Assembly: GCA_021154885.1 (NCBI GenBank)
Contig: JAJKHS010000108.1
Location: 55,229 to 119,228, forward strand
Direction of reading: 5' to 3'
DNA from: Thermoanaerobaculum sp.
GTDB taxonomy: Bacteria > Acidobacteriota > Thermoanaerobaculia > Multivoradales > UBA5704
Length of the DNA: 64,000 nucleotides
Notes under the pieces: model-generated
The model's input: the letters and a program-made list of their open reading frames with translations, nothing else
Told to the model about the DNA's origin: nothing
The model's database searches: none
Made by a program: the position numbers and the translations under genes
Shown here: piece after piece, positions 1-8,964 of the stretch
How the letters are laid out: every line of letters begins with the position of its first letter
Position numbering within the stretch: position 1 is the stretch's first letter

Positions 1-908
<908 letters not shown>

Positions 909-998
909 GGATCTCGGACTCCCCTCCACTCCTCCCTGCCGGGCGGCAAGGAAGGGGATAGACTATCCGAGAAAGGCGAGGGGCTGAAGGAGGGGGGC

Positions 999-1022
999 GC
1001 GGCCGGCCTGTGGACCGGCCGC
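999..1022 (-). terminator. Hairpin downstream of the Cys-rich protein gene
   Basis: An 8-bp GC-only stem (GCGGCCGG pairing with CCGGCCGC) closes an 8-base loop, 12 bases past the stop of the gene ending at 1034. On the minus strand it is followed by C-rich sequence rather than a T run. It is therefore a plausible but weak intrinsic terminator separating that gene from lysS. Confidence 0.45.
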
Positions 1023-1033
1023 GGGCGAGGAGG

Positions 1034-1525
1034 CTAATTGCAGGTGCTGAACCTGCAGTGACAGGTCAGGGTACAAGTCGAAGGAATACACGAGAAGGTA
1101 AAGAGACAGGGAGAGCAGTCGGACGCGCAACCGGCCCGTTCGGCGGCGCAGTCAAAGTCGCAGCCAGGGCAGACGGGGCACGAAGTGGTGACGCCATCGC
1201 AGGTGACAGACCCTCGGCGGGTGGAACAACTGCTGTCCGTAGCCGTGCAACTCGTGGTGCTGTTGTTACCCGAGCAGCTCACCGTGCTGCCATCCCAGCA
1301 ATTCGCAGTGGCGCTGCAAAGGGCCTTCGGACCGACAGTCGGGCGCTTGGCCGCGGGCACCGGGGCCGGAGTCCCCGCCGCTGCGGCGAGGGAGGCGAGG
1401 AACGCCTGATCCGCGGCGCTCAACGCCGGGGCGATCTGCGGCGAGCTGGCCGCCGCCATCGCAGGAGACATGAGGAAGCCGAGAGCTGCCACGGCCAGAG
1501 AGAGCCCAAAGAGCATCTTCTTCAC
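1034..1525 (-). CDS. Secreted Cys-rich protein, function unknown
   Basis: A 163-residue protein starting at a GTG with AGGAG six bases upstream. Residues 1-24 form a clear Sec signal peptide (MKKM, hydrophobic core, AMA cleavage). A helical Ala-rich stretch follows to about residue 65. The last 95 residues hold about 18 cysteines, spaced with Ser, Thr and Gly and ending in TCHCRFSTCN. An even, high cysteine count after a signal peptide suggests a disulfide-stabilised extracytoplasmic protein. I recognise no named family. It could also be a large modified peptide with an N-terminal propeptide, but no maturation enzyme is adjacent. It appears to be a single-gene transcript. Confidence 0.8.
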   Translation of the reverse strand: MKKMLFGLSLAVAALGFLMSPAMAAASSPQIAPALSAADQAFLASLAAAAGTPAPVPAAKRPTVGPKALCSATANCWDGSTVSCSGNNSTTSCTATDSSCSTRRGSVTCDGVTTSCPVCPGCDFDCAAERAGCASDCSPCLFTFSCIPSTCTLTCHCRFSTCN

Positions 1526-1641
1526 GGCGATCTCCTTTCTCTAAATGAAGCTCCTTCGTAGAACGGATGCTTCCAAAAGACTAGGTGCCGATCGGGAGCT
1601 GCCGCGAGCCTCCTCCACCATCGCTGCTACGATACGCAGCC

Positions 1642-2547
1642 ATGGAAGACGACAAGGACCTGGGAGGGGACCTGGAGGGGCTCGTCCACCGCTCCCTGGA
1701 CGACAGCCCGGACGGCCTGGAGACGCTGATCGAGCAGCACAAATCCGCCGTCGAGCGCTTCGACCTCCTGGGCTGGCCGCGGCCCGAGGTGGCGGTGGTC
1801 TCCGGCTCCGGCCTCGGCGTGGACCTCGGCGAGAGGACGCACGGACCGGTCCAACTCGAGTTCCTCCTCCCCTTCCCCGTCCATGCGATCGAGGGGCACC
1901 AGCACGCCGTCGAGATGTTCGAGCCGCTGCCGGGCCGCCACGTCCTCTATTACCGGGGGCGGCTCCATTCCTACCAGGGCTACAGCGCCAACGACACGGT
2001 CTTCCCCATCCGCCTCGCCGCCCTGCTGGGAGCGAAGGTGCTGGTGATGACCAATGCCACGGGCGGCCTCCAGCCCCACCATCGCGCCGGCGACCTCGTG
2101 CTGATCCGCGACCACGTCAATCTCACGGGGCTGAACCCCCTCCGCGGCCAGCTCCCGCCGGAGTGGGGGCCGCGCTTTCCGGACATGACGGCCGCCTACG
2201 ACCCGCGCCTGCGAGCCCTGACCCTGCGGCTGGCGTCCGAGCTCGGCGTCCCCCTGAGCGAGGGGGTCTACATGGGTCTGGCCGGTCCCAGCTACGAGAC
2301 GCCGGCCGAGGTGCGAATGCTTCAGATCCTCGGCGGGGACATCGCCGGCATGTCGACCGTCCTGGAGATCCTCGCCGCCCACCCCATGGGAGTGAGCTGC
2401 CTCTGTATCTCCATGGTGAGCAATCCCGGGGCCGGCCTCTCCGCCGACCCGGTGAAGCACGAGGACGTGCTCGCCGCCGGCCAGACCGCCGCGGCCAAGC
2501 TGCGGCTCCTGCTGGGAGAGCTGCTGCGGCATCCTGAGCTGGTGTGA
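1642..2547 (+). CDS. Purine nucleoside phosphorylase (trimeric PNP family)
   Basis: Phosphorolysis of purine (deoxy)ribonucleosides to base and (deoxy)ribose-1-phosphate, a purine-salvage step. The 301-residue protein is slightly longer than the usual 270-290. Visible family motifs: phosphate loop SGSGLG (about 54-59), GRLHSYQGYS (about 105-114), LVMTNATGGL (about 133-142), the base-binding block YMGLAGPSYETPAEVRM (about 209-225) and GMSTV (about 236-240), and SMVSNPGAG (about 257). I chose the ATG at 1642 because the in-frame extension back to 1585 encodes non-conserved Pro-rich sequence. The adjacent toxin relic looks unrelated. Confidence 0.93.
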   Translation: MEDDKDLGGDLEGLVHRSLDDSPDGLETLIEQHKSAVERFDLLGWPRPEVAVVSGSGLGVDLGERTHGPVQLEFLLPFPVHAIEGHQHAVEMFEPLPGRHVLYYRGRLHSYQGYSANDTVFPIRLAALLGAKVLVMTNATGGLQPHHRAGDLVLIRDHVNLTGLNPLRGQLPPEWGPRFPDMTAAYDPRLRALTLRLASELGVPLSEGVYMGLAGPSYETPAEVRMLQILGGDIAGMSTVLEILAAHPMGVSCLCISMVSNPGAGLSADPVKHEDVLAAGQTAAAKLRLLLGELLRHPELV

Positions 2548-2572
2548 CTGACGGAGCTCCCGCCTTTCATCC

Positions 2573-2869
2573 GTGGATCCGGCGATAGCGGCTCGCCGTC
2601 TGGAGGTCGTCGAGGGATTGCCCGTTCTCAGGCTCCGAGACGGCGTTCGTAGCCTGGTCCGGATCTATCTCGTCGAGTTAGGGTTGCCTCCTCAGGCTGC
2701 TGCCGACGCGGTGCATATCGCATTTGCGGTCGCCTACCAGCTCGACTACCTGGTGACCTGGAACTGCAAGCACATTGCCAATGGCCAAGTCATCCAGCGT
2801 CTCGTGGCGGTGAATCGGAGACTAGGGCGAGCTACCCCTATCATCTTGACTCCTGAAGAGTTATCCTGA
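2573..2869 (+). pseudogene. N-terminally truncated PIN-domain toxin relic
   Basis: The 98 readable residues match the C-terminal two thirds of a PIN nuclease found in toxin-antitoxin pairs. The ADAVHIAFAVAYQLDYLVTWNCKHIAN block carries the third acidic residue, and the protein ends in the typical LTPEEL. Full-length members are about 150-165 residues and begin with a YIETSIPSYL-like strand holding the first catalytic Asp. That part is absent, and nothing resembling it lies between 2548 and 2573. The reading frame begins at a GTG inside the conserved region. It is most likely inactive. The antitoxin gene follows 17 bases later. Confidence 0.72.
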
Positions 2870-2886
2870 TCCTGAAGGAGAGAGGA

Positions 2887-3099
2887 ATGAGCCAAAACCG
2901 GTTCGAAGATCCCTTCGTAGAAGAGATCCACAGGATTCGCGAGAAACTACTGGCGGAGTGCGGAGGAGATATCGAGAAACTGATGGACCGTTTAGTGGCC
3001 CGGGAGCACGAAGACCGATCCCACGTGATAGCGGATCTTCAAGAAGCGAAGACACCTTCCTCTCCTCGGCTCCCTTCAGGAAAACTCTACCGCTCATAG
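2887..3099 (+). CDS. Small antitoxin paired with the PIN relic
   Basis: A 70-residue protein with a strong ribosome site (GGAGAGAGG just before ATG). The N-terminal half (DPFVEEIHRIREKLLAECGG, then DIEKLMDRLVAREHE) matches the short helical proteins that follow PIN toxins of this type, which typically read DPIVEEVRRIREEYA. In those pairs the protein is presumed to neutralise the nuclease. The last 20 residues (TPSSPRLPSGKLYRS) are unlike the family, so the tail may be frameshifted. With the toxin truncated, this is probably a decaying module. Confidence 0.62.
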   Translation: MSQNRFEDPFVEEIHRIREKLLAECGGDIEKLMDRLVAREHEDRSHVIADLQEAKTPSSPRLPSGKLYRS

Positions 3100-3231
3100 A
3101 GCTCGTCTCTCGTCCACTTCTGACCACCACTTCCGCTCTGTGCCTTCGAAGAGAGATCGACGATCGTCAACTGGACCATACCAGCCTCCAGTGAAGCTCA
3201 GTCTAGCACCGGCTGCTCCGGTCAGGAATCC

Positions 3232-3570
3232 TCAGGTGTACCCATACACCCACGCGATGAGCACGCCCTGAAGCGGCAGCCGGAGCCACAGGGCGATGGG
3301 GCTGAGCGCGGGGTAGCGCCCCGGGTTCATCGCCATGTGGACGTTGGCGGGGAACACGGCGATCAGCAGCGCGATCAACCCCCAGGCGGCCGGGATGGTG
3401 AAGCGTGGGATCAGGAACAGCGCGCCGAGGACCACCTCGCAGAGCCCGCTCACGTAGACCAGCGCGCGGTGCCAGGGCAGGTAGGGCGGCATGATCCTCA
3501 TGTAGACGTCGGGCCGCACGAAGTGAGCGGCCCCGGCCACTACGAAGAGAACACCCAGAACCCATTTCAT
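3232..3570 (-). CDS. DoxX-like four-helix membrane protein
   Basis: A 112-residue inner-membrane protein with four predicted transmembrane segments: residues about 2-18, 38-58, 62-80 and 92-110. The sequence pattern (VLFVVAGAAHFVRPDVYMRIMPPYLP, then GLCEVVLGALFLIP) is that of the DoxX/DoxD-like family, whose members are often linked to redox or thiol stress but rarely have a proven reaction. The ATG at 3570 begins MKWVLGVLFV. It lies 19 bases downstream of the small basic protein gene, so the two are probably cotranscribed. Confidence 0.82.
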   Translation of the reverse strand: MKWVLGVLFVVAGAAHFVRPDVYMRIMPPYLPWHRALVYVSGLCEVVLGALFLIPRFTIPAAWGLIALLIAVFPANVHMAMNPGRYPALSPIALWLRLPLQGVLIAWVYGYT

Positions 3571-3589
3571 CTCGGCGCGGACCCCGGGC

Positions 3590-3748
3590 TCAGGGGGTCG
3601 AGGGGGTCTCTCCCTCGGCCGGCGACGTCTCTGGGCCTTCCTTGGGCGCATTGGCCTTCTCCGCCTTGCGCCGCATCTTCTCTTCCTTCTTCTTCTTCTT
3701 TGCCAAGTCCTTCTGACGCTTCTCGTGCTGGTAGTTTGGTTTGGCCAT
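3590..3748 (-). CDS. Small basic conserved protein (MAKPN type)
   Basis: A 52-residue protein starting MAKPNYQHEKRQKDLAKKKKKEEK, almost entirely Lys, Glu and Arg, followed by a Pro/Glu tail. Very similar short proteins beginning MAKPNYxFEKRQ are widespread in bacteria, often close to helicase or other genes, and have no established function. The composition suggests one long charged helix that could bind RNA or ribosomes; that is inference. The codon run AAG-AAG-AAG is visible. I chose the internal ATG at 3748 rather than an upstream GTG at 3817 because conservation begins there. Confidence 0.72.
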   Translation of the reverse strand: MAKPNYQHEKRQKDLAKKKKKEEKMRRKAEKANAPKEGPETSPAEGETPSTP

Positions 3749-3862
3749 CTCATCCTTCTGGCGGCCGTTCCGGCCGCGGACACAGTAACAGGTTCGTGAA
3801 GAGGGGCACGAGCCCACAGCATACAGCCAACCGGGCGGAAGGTCACCTCCCCCTCAAGCGAA

Positions 3863-5560
3863 TCAATCGAAGTCGGTGAAGTCGTCCTCCCAGTGCTCGT
3901 GCTCACCCCGGACGCCGCGCGCGTGGCGCTCCTTCTCCATCGCCCGCAACTGCACGCGCCGGATCTTCCCCGAGATCGTCTTGGGCAGCTCCGCAAACTC
4001 GATGCGGCGGATGCGGGCGAACGGCGCCAGCCGCTGGCGCGAGAAGCGGAACAGCGCATGCGCCGCCGCCGGCGACGGCTCCACCCCCGGCTTCAGCACC
4101 ACGTACGCCTTCGGCACGCTGAGGCGGATGGGATCGGGGCTCGGCACCACCGCCGCCTCCGCCACGCTCTCGTGCTCGATCAGCGCGCTCTCCAGCTCGA
4201 ACGGGCTGATCCGGTAGTCCGAGCTCTTGAACACGTCATCCGCCCGCCCCACATACCAGAAGGTGCCGCCGGCGTCGCGCGTGGCCACGTCCGAGGTGCG
4301 GTAGTGGCTGCCGCCGAGCAGCTTCGCGCTGGCCTCGGGATTGTCGAGATACCCCGCCATCAGGGGGAGCGGACGGGGATCGAGCCGGATCGCGATCTCC
4401 CCTTCATCCTCGCCATTGCCGGCATTCCCCTCGGCGTCCAGGAGGTCGATGCGATAGCCCGGCAGCGGCTTGCCCATGCCGCCCACCTTCACCTCCTCGC
4501 CGGGCGGGTTGCCGATCTGGCAGGTGGTCTCCGTCTGGCCGTAGCCGTCGCGGACCGTGAGCCCCCAGGCCTCGCGCACCTGCGCGATCACCTCGGGATT
4601 GAGCGGCTCGCCCGCGCTCACCAACTCGCGGAGCTGCACCGGATACGACCTCAGGTCCTCCAGGATCAGCATCCGCCAGACCGTGGGCGGCGCGCACAGC
4701 GTCGTCACGCCGTGGCGCACCAGCGCCGCCAGCGTCTTCTGCCCGTCGAACCGCGGGAGCTGATGGATGAAGATCGTCGCACCCGCGTTCCACGGCGCGA
4801 AGAAGCAGCTCCACGCGTGCTTGGCCCAGCCGGGCGAGCTGATGTTGAGGTGCACGTCCCCCTCGCGCAGCCCGATCCAGTACATCGTCGACAGATGTCC
4901 CACCGGATAGCTCTGATGAGTGTGCAGCACCATCTTCGGCTTGGCCGTCGTGCCCGACGTGAAATAGAGGAGAAAGGGATCGTCCGCCTGCGTGGGGCCG
5001 CCCGGCTCGAACGCCGCCGGCGCCTCATACGCCTCGGCGAAGGGGCGCCACCCCGCGACCTCCTCCCCCACCACGATTCGTGTGAAGCTCCCCGGTACCT
5101 CGGCGAGCTTGCCGCTCGACGGCGCGTCGGCGATGACGTGCCGCATCTCGCCGCGCTCGATACGATCCTGCAGATCGGCGCTCGACAGCAGCGTGGTCGC
5201 CGGGCTGACCACCGCCCCGAGCTTGATCGCCGCCAGCATGATCTCCCACAGCGGCGCCACGTTGGGGAGCATCACGAGAACGCGGTCGCCGCGGCGCACG
5301 CCGCAGGAGCGCAGATGGTTGGCCACCCGGTTGGAGCGCTCCGCGAGCTCGGCGAAGCTGAGCTTCGTCTCCCCCCCTTCGTCGTCCACCACCCAGAGCG
5401 CCGGGCGGTTGTTCCCTTGCGCTTGAACGTCAAAGTAGTCGAGCGCCCAGTTGAACTGCTCGAGCGCCGGCCAGCGAAAGCCGGCATACGCCGCGGCGTA
5501 ATCGTCGCGATGCGCGATCAGGAAATCGCGTGCCTCCAGGAAAGACCGGCCGCTGTCCAT
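3863..5560 (-). CDS. AMP-forming acyl-CoA ligase (medium-chain/benzoate-CoA ligase type)
   Basis: Activates a carboxylic acid to its acyl-adenylate and then to the CoA thioester. The 565-residue protein has the ANL superfamily signatures: the phosphate loop FTSGTTAKPKMVLHTH at about 200-215, DGYGQTET at about 338-345, and the C-terminal catalytic lysine in KTISGKIRR at about 525-533. The stretch after the phosphate loop (GDVHLNISSPGWAKHAWS) is typical of the MACS/aminobenzoate-CoA ligase subgroup rather than acetyl-CoA synthetase. The substrate cannot be told from sequence. The gene stands alone or heads a weak operon with the two small genes downstream (114-base gap). Confidence 0.9.
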   Translation of the reverse strand: MDSGRSFLEARDFLIAHRDDYAAAYAGFRWPALEQFNWALDYFDVQAQGNNRPALWVVDDEGGETKLSFAELAERSNRVANHLRSCGVRRGDRVLVMLPNVAPLWEIMLAAIKLGAVVSPATTLLSSADLQDRIERGEMRHVIADAPSSGKLAEVPGSFTRIVVGEEVAGWRPFAEAYEAPAAFEPGGPTQADDPFLLYFTSGTTAKPKMVLHTHQSYPVGHLSTMYWIGLREGDVHLNISSPGWAKHAWSCFFAPWNAGATIFIHQLPRFDGQKTLAALVRHGVTTLCAPPTVWRMLILEDLRSYPVQLRELVSAGEPLNPEVIAQVREAWGLTVRDGYGQTETTCQIGNPPGEEVKVGGMGKPLPGYRIDLLDAEGNAGNGEDEGEIAIRLDPRPLPLMAGYLDNPEASAKLLGGSHYRTSDVATRDAGGTFWYVGRADDVFKSSDYRISPFELESALIEHESVAEAAVVPSPDPIRLSVPKAYVVLKPGVEPSPAAAHALFRFSRQRLAPFARIRRIEFAELPKTISGKIRRVQLRAMEKERHARGVRGEHEHWEDDFTDFD

Positions 5561-5615
5561 GACGCCCTCTTACTTCGGAAACGGCTGCACCAGCATGCGG
5601 GCCTGACGTCGCCGC

Positions 5616-5999
5616 CTATGTCTGATAGATCTGTATGAGGTTACCACAAGTATCCTCGAATAACGCGATGGTTGCCGGCCCCATTTTTGTTGGCTCCGTA
5701 CGAAAGACCACGCCCAGCCCGCTCATTCTCTCGTACTCGCCGTGGATATCGTCGACAGCAAATGCCGTCAAAGGGATCCCTTGGTCAAAAAGGGCTTTCT
5801 GGAATATCTTGGCCGCCGGGTTTTCGTTGGGCTCAAGAAGCAACTCGACGTCGGCCGGCCCTTCGGGTGAGACAACTGTCAGCCATTTGAATTTCCCTAC
5901 CGGAATGTCCTTGCTCTTAACGAACCCCAAAACCTCCGTATAAAACTTGAGAGCCTTGTCCTGGTCGTCGACCATTACACTACTCAGACTGATCTTCAT
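5616..5999 (-). CDS. VOC/glyoxalase-fold protein
   Basis: A 127-residue protein with the paired beta-alpha-beta-beta-beta repeats of the vicinal oxygen chelate superfamily. It starts MKISLSSVMVDDQDKALKFYTEVLGF and ends GPATIALFEDTCGNLIQIYQT, where the terminal Glu in LFEDTCGN is the usual metal ligand. Members include glyoxalases, dioxygenases and antibiotic-binding proteins; nothing here selects among them. Base composition is visibly more AT-rich than the flanking acyl-CoA ligase and amt genes, as is the next gene upstream, which hints at acquisition. Confidence 0.87.
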   Translation of the reverse strand: MKISLSSVMVDDQDKALKFYTEVLGFVKSKDIPVGKFKWLTVVSPEGPADVELLLEPNENPAAKIFQKALFDQGIPLTAFAVDDIHGEYERMSGLGVVFRTEPTKMGPATIALFEDTCGNLIQIYQT

Positions 6000-6068
6000 A
6001 GAAGACTCCGTTTTGTTGTGCTTCGCGAAATAGCGGAACGAGAATCTCGGGGCGAATCTGCTTCATGT

Positions 6069-6345
6069 TCAATGAGCAGCCGGACACCACTTCACCGGCG
6101 ACCTAGCCAAGCCCAGGGCTTTGGTCATGAAAGTGCTAGCGCTTTCGAAATCGGCGAGCGGAGCGGCCGACCAATACGCAGTCTTGCAGGTAGCGGTGTC
6201 ACAATCGCCGCCGAGCGTTATCGCTTCTCCCGTGCGCTTCACCTCGCAGACACAGATGGCTTTCTTGGGGTTGGCGGGGCTGGGTATAGCCATAAGGTGC
6301 GATGAACATTACGACGGCGACTGAGATCGCAAACCGTGTCTTCAT
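6069..6345 (-). pseudogene. Small secreted protein split by a frameshift
   Basis: An ATG at 6345 has a very good ribosome site (GGAGGAG 8 bases upstream) and encodes a textbook signal peptide (MKTRFAISVAVVMFIAPYGY). That frame then closes after 48 codons in non-conserved sequence. One base out of phase, from an ATG at 6293, a 74-residue Cys-containing sequence runs to 6069 (AIPSPANPKKAICVCEVKRT, later DCDTATCK and KWCPAAH). It looks like the mature protein lacking a leader. A single-base shift near 6283-6305 would join signal and mature parts into about 92 residues. It is either a real mutation or a base-call error. No family recognised. Confidence 0.5.
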
Positions 6346-6578
6346 TTATCTGCTCCTCCATCCAAGCTCATTCTCAGGAAGTTGGGATTCTATGCTGGTA
6401 CCTTGTCCGCGTCAATACCGCGTCCCAGCCGGTGGCGGGCGTGGGCTCGCCGGCTGCCCGCGCGTTGACACCCTCGGCCCGATAGTGGTCAAATCCCCCC
6501 GTCTTCGCATCTGCCTTGCCGCGCCGGGGCGCGCGTCCCCGGTTCGATTCCGGTTCCTTGCCTGAAGGAGGAGATTCG

Positions 6579-7826
6579 ATGCCGCACCTGTCGATCGACA
6601 CCGGCAACACGGCGTTCATGCTGCTGTGCTCCAGCCTCGTCATGCTGATGACGCCTGGCCTCGCCTTCTTCTACGGCGGGCTGGTCGGCCGCAAGAACGT
6701 GCTCGCGATCATGATCCAGAGCTTCGTCTCGATGGGGTGGACGACGGTCCTCTGGTGGGCGTTCGGCTTCTCGCTCTGCTTCAGCGGCAATCTGAAAAAC
6801 GGGTCCGACTTCGCGGGCATCCTCGGCAATTTCGATTGGGCGTTCCTCCGCGGCATCACGCTCGACACGCCGTCGCCGATCAACCCGACGATCCCGATGT
6901 TCGTCTTCTTCGCCTACCAGATGATGTTCGCCATCATCACGCCGGCCCTGATCACCGGCGCGTTCGCGAACCGGGTCACCTTCAAGGCTTACATGCTGTT
7001 CCTGACCGGTTGGCTCATCTTCGTCTACTTCCCCTTCGTCCACATGATCTGGGGCGGCGGCCTGCTCGCGCAGTGGGGCGTGCTCGACTTTGCAGGCGGC
7101 ATCGTGGTCCACAACATCGCGGGCATCGCGGCACTCGCCTCGATCCTCTACGTCGGCAAACGCACGGTTGCGGATCGCGGACCGCATTCGATTCCGCTCG
7201 TCGCTCTCGGCACCGGCCTGCTCTGGTTCGGCTGGTACGGCTTCAACGCGGGCAGCGAGTTCCGTGTCGACGCGGTCACCGCGGTCGCCTTCGTGAACAC
7301 CGACGTCGCGGCCAGCTTCGCCGCCATCGCCTGGCTCGCCTTGGACTGGAGGATATCGAAAAAGCCGAAATTCCTGGGCCTCCTGACCGGCGCGGTCGCC
7401 GGCCTGGCCACGATCACTCCGGCCGCCGGCTACGTCTCGCCCGGGGCGGCCGTCCTGATCGGTTTGATCTCCGGCGTCGTCTGCTTCTACGCCGTGGCGC
7501 TCAAGAACCGCCTCGGCTGGGACGACGCGCTCGACGTCTGGGGCGTCCACGGCGTCGGGGGATTCATCGGCATCGTCCTCTGCGGCATCTTCGCGACCAC
7601 CGCCTTCAATCCGGCGGGCGTCGACGGCCTCTTGCGCGGCAATTCGCGCTTCTTCTTCGTGCAGCTCGGAGCCGTCCTGATCTCTTCAGCCTGGGCGTTC
7701 GTCTTCACCTACGGAATGCTCTGGCTGATCGAACGGGTGACGCCGGTCAAGGTCGGGACGGCCGGCGAGAGCGAGGGCCTGGACTCGGCGCTCCACGGCG
7801 AGACGGCCTATATCGAAGGGATCTGA
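6579..7826 (+). CDS. amt: Ammonium transporter (Amt/Mep/Rh family)
   Basis: A membrane channel conducting ammonia/ammonium, 415 residues, with the expected eleven hydrophobic segments and an N-out start (GNTAFMLLCSSLVMLMTPGLAF with the FFYGGLVGRKN signature). The two pore histidines sit in VVHNIAGIAAL (about residue 174) and WGVHGVGG (about residue 322). The Amt signature covering FAGGIVVHNIAG is intact. The ATG at 6579 is preceded by GAAGGAGGAG at a 5-base spacing, which rules out the longer in-frame start at 6516. No glnK (P-II) gene is adjacent, which is unusual because amt is often paired with it. Confidence 0.96.
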   Translation: MPHLSIDTGNTAFMLLCSSLVMLMTPGLAFFYGGLVGRKNVLAIMIQSFVSMGWTTVLWWAFGFSLCFSGNLKNGSDFAGILGNFDWAFLRGITLDTPSPINPTIPMFVFFAYQMMFAIITPALITGAFANRVTFKAYMLFLTGWLIFVYFPFVHMIWGGGLLAQWGVLDFAGGIVVHNIAGIAALASILYVGKRTVADRGPHSIPLVALGTGLLWFGWYGFNAGSEFRVDAVTAVAFVNTDVAASFAAIAWLALDWRISKKPKFLGLLTGAVAGLATITPAAGYVSPGAAVLIGLISGVVCFYAVALKNRLGWDDALDVWGVHGVGGFIGIVLCGIFATTAFNPAGVDGLLRGNSRFFFVQLGAVLISSAWAFVFTYGMLWLIERVTPVKVGTAGESEGLDSALHGETAYIEGI

Positions 7827-7858
7827 AAGCCCGGTCGCTCCATCAGATCGCACAAGCA

Positions 7859-7882
7859 CGGCGCCACTTGGACGTGGCGCCG
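7859..7882 (+). terminator. Hairpin after amt
   Basis: A 9-bp stem (CGGCGCCAC with GTGGCGCCG) and 6-base loop lie 33 bases past the amt stop. There is no T run afterwards, so termination by this hairpin alone is uncertain. Confidence 0.5.
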
Positions 7883-8025
7883 CTCGGTCGAGGCATGTGG
7901 CTTTCGGTCCCATAGCCGGTGCCAGTCGCCTCGAGGAACGGCAGCTTCCCGCCGGCCCGCCCAATCGCCCCGTCAGAGCGGGGTACCGTGAGGTCGGTCT
8001 TTCCTCTCCAACAAGTCTCTGGTGC

Positions 8026-8820
8026 TTATTCTGGCGAGCCCGAGAAGGTCTGCAGGTACGAGGTGAACCCGAGCCTCTGGTCGAGTTCGCCGAGCCCCGG
8101 CGCCGGCTCAGTTTCGAGCCATGCGAGCAAACCTTTGTGGAGGCGGGCCATGACCGCCATTGACCATAAGGCGAGTTGCGCTGTGCGTTGATCGTCTTGG
8201 AGTTTGAAGAGGTCGGGTAGGTGGTCGAACTTGCCCGCGAACAACGGGAAGAGAATCGCGCCGGGCGAGCCGTGAGTATAGTGGCAAGCCAACTTATAGA
8301 CCGTCGAGTACTCGGCCGTCCAAGGGGGCCCGAGGTCCCTGACGAGCCTTTCTAGGGAGAAACCAGAGAAGCGGTCGAACCACCGCTCTTTGCCGCCACG
8401 GTCGCGCTGCCTATAGGTATTGATGAACTCTCCGAAGCCTGCGTCGAAGCCAACAAGAAATGCCTTGCGTTCTAACTCCGTACCGAAGCGAGATGACCTC
8501 TGCACAAGCTTACGGAACTCTACCGCGGTATAGCCGAGAAACTGCGCACTTCGGGCGTCTGGATCTTGCCTGACCCAGGCGAAGTTTGCAGCGGTCTCCC
8601 AAAGTGTTCGGAAGAGAGAAGTGCCTTGCTCGTAGTGCCGGAGCGGAAGAAGGATGCCAACAGACTTGTAGGTGTTGAATCCAAAGGTGAAGAGCTTGGC
8701 TCCAACGAGGCTGAACAACGATTCGGGGAGTTCCCATTCACCATGGGCTTGGGCTGCAACGATCTCGCGCAGCTGGTCGTATGCAGCAATCGTATCTTCA
8801 GTGGATGGCAGGATTGTCAC
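8026..8820 (-). CDS. DUF5677-like protein in a cassette position
   Basis: A 264-residue soluble, helix-rich protein of unknown role. The central part (SVGILLPLRHYEQGTSLFRTLWETAANFAWV) and a later Tyr-His-containing segment (KLACHYTHGSPGAILFPLF) resemble the DUF5677 family, whose members appear in defence islands and on mobile DNA; I cannot confirm this by search. It starts at a GTG, 17 bases past the GTTAGGC box of the attC-like site at 8837-8964, as expected for a cassette gene. No attC-like site follows its stop, so the cassette array probably ends here. Codon use is less GC-biased than in the neighbouring amt. Confidence 0.6.
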   Translation of the reverse strand: MTILPSTEDTIAAYDQLREIVAAQAHGEWELPESLFSLVGAKLFTFGFNTYKSVGILLPLRHYEQGTSLFRTLWETAANFAWVRQDPDARSAQFLGYTAVEFRKLVQRSSRFGTELERKAFLVGFDAGFGEFINTYRQRDRGGKERWFDRFSGFSLERLVRDLGPPWTAEYSTVYKLACHYTHGSPGAILFPLFAGKFDHLPDLFKLQDDQRTAQLALWSMAVMARLHKGLLAWLETEPAPGLGELDQRLGFTSYLQTFSGSPE

Positions 8821-8836
8821 GAGCGATGGTTCCGAC

Positions 8837-8964
8837 GCCTAACCGTCTCAAGCTCTCCGACAGATAGGGTGACGAGGGACATCAACGAAGTGAGGGAGGA
8901 TGAGTCATGAGCGATGATAAGGCGGCAACGCCCCTGTCTGTTCGGAGCAGCGCATGGGTTAGCC
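8837..8964 (-). other. Integron attC-like site 2 (128 bp)
   Basis: The outer boxes are GGCTAAC and GTTAGGC on the minus strand, inverted with one mismatch; GTTAGGC matches the GTTRRRY core exactly. Inside them lie arms CTCCGACAGATAGGG and CCCCTGTCTGTTCGGAG (plus strand) that pair with one unpaired A, the classic extrahelical base. A central loop of about 60 bases separates the arms, similar in size to VCR-type attC sites. The stop codon of the upstream cassette gene (8959-8961) lies inside the first box, which is typical of cassettes. Confidence 0.75.

Noticed and set aside
6530..6562. tRNA-like T-arm (GGTTCGATTCC) before amt
   Set aside because: The T-stem has a mismatch, and no acceptor, anticodon or D-arm partner can be folded from the upstream sequence. 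It also overlaps the amt ribosome site region.
7930..8026. attC site after the DUF5677-like gene
   Set aside because: No RYYYAAC/GTTRRRY pair or stem within 150 bases of the stop.
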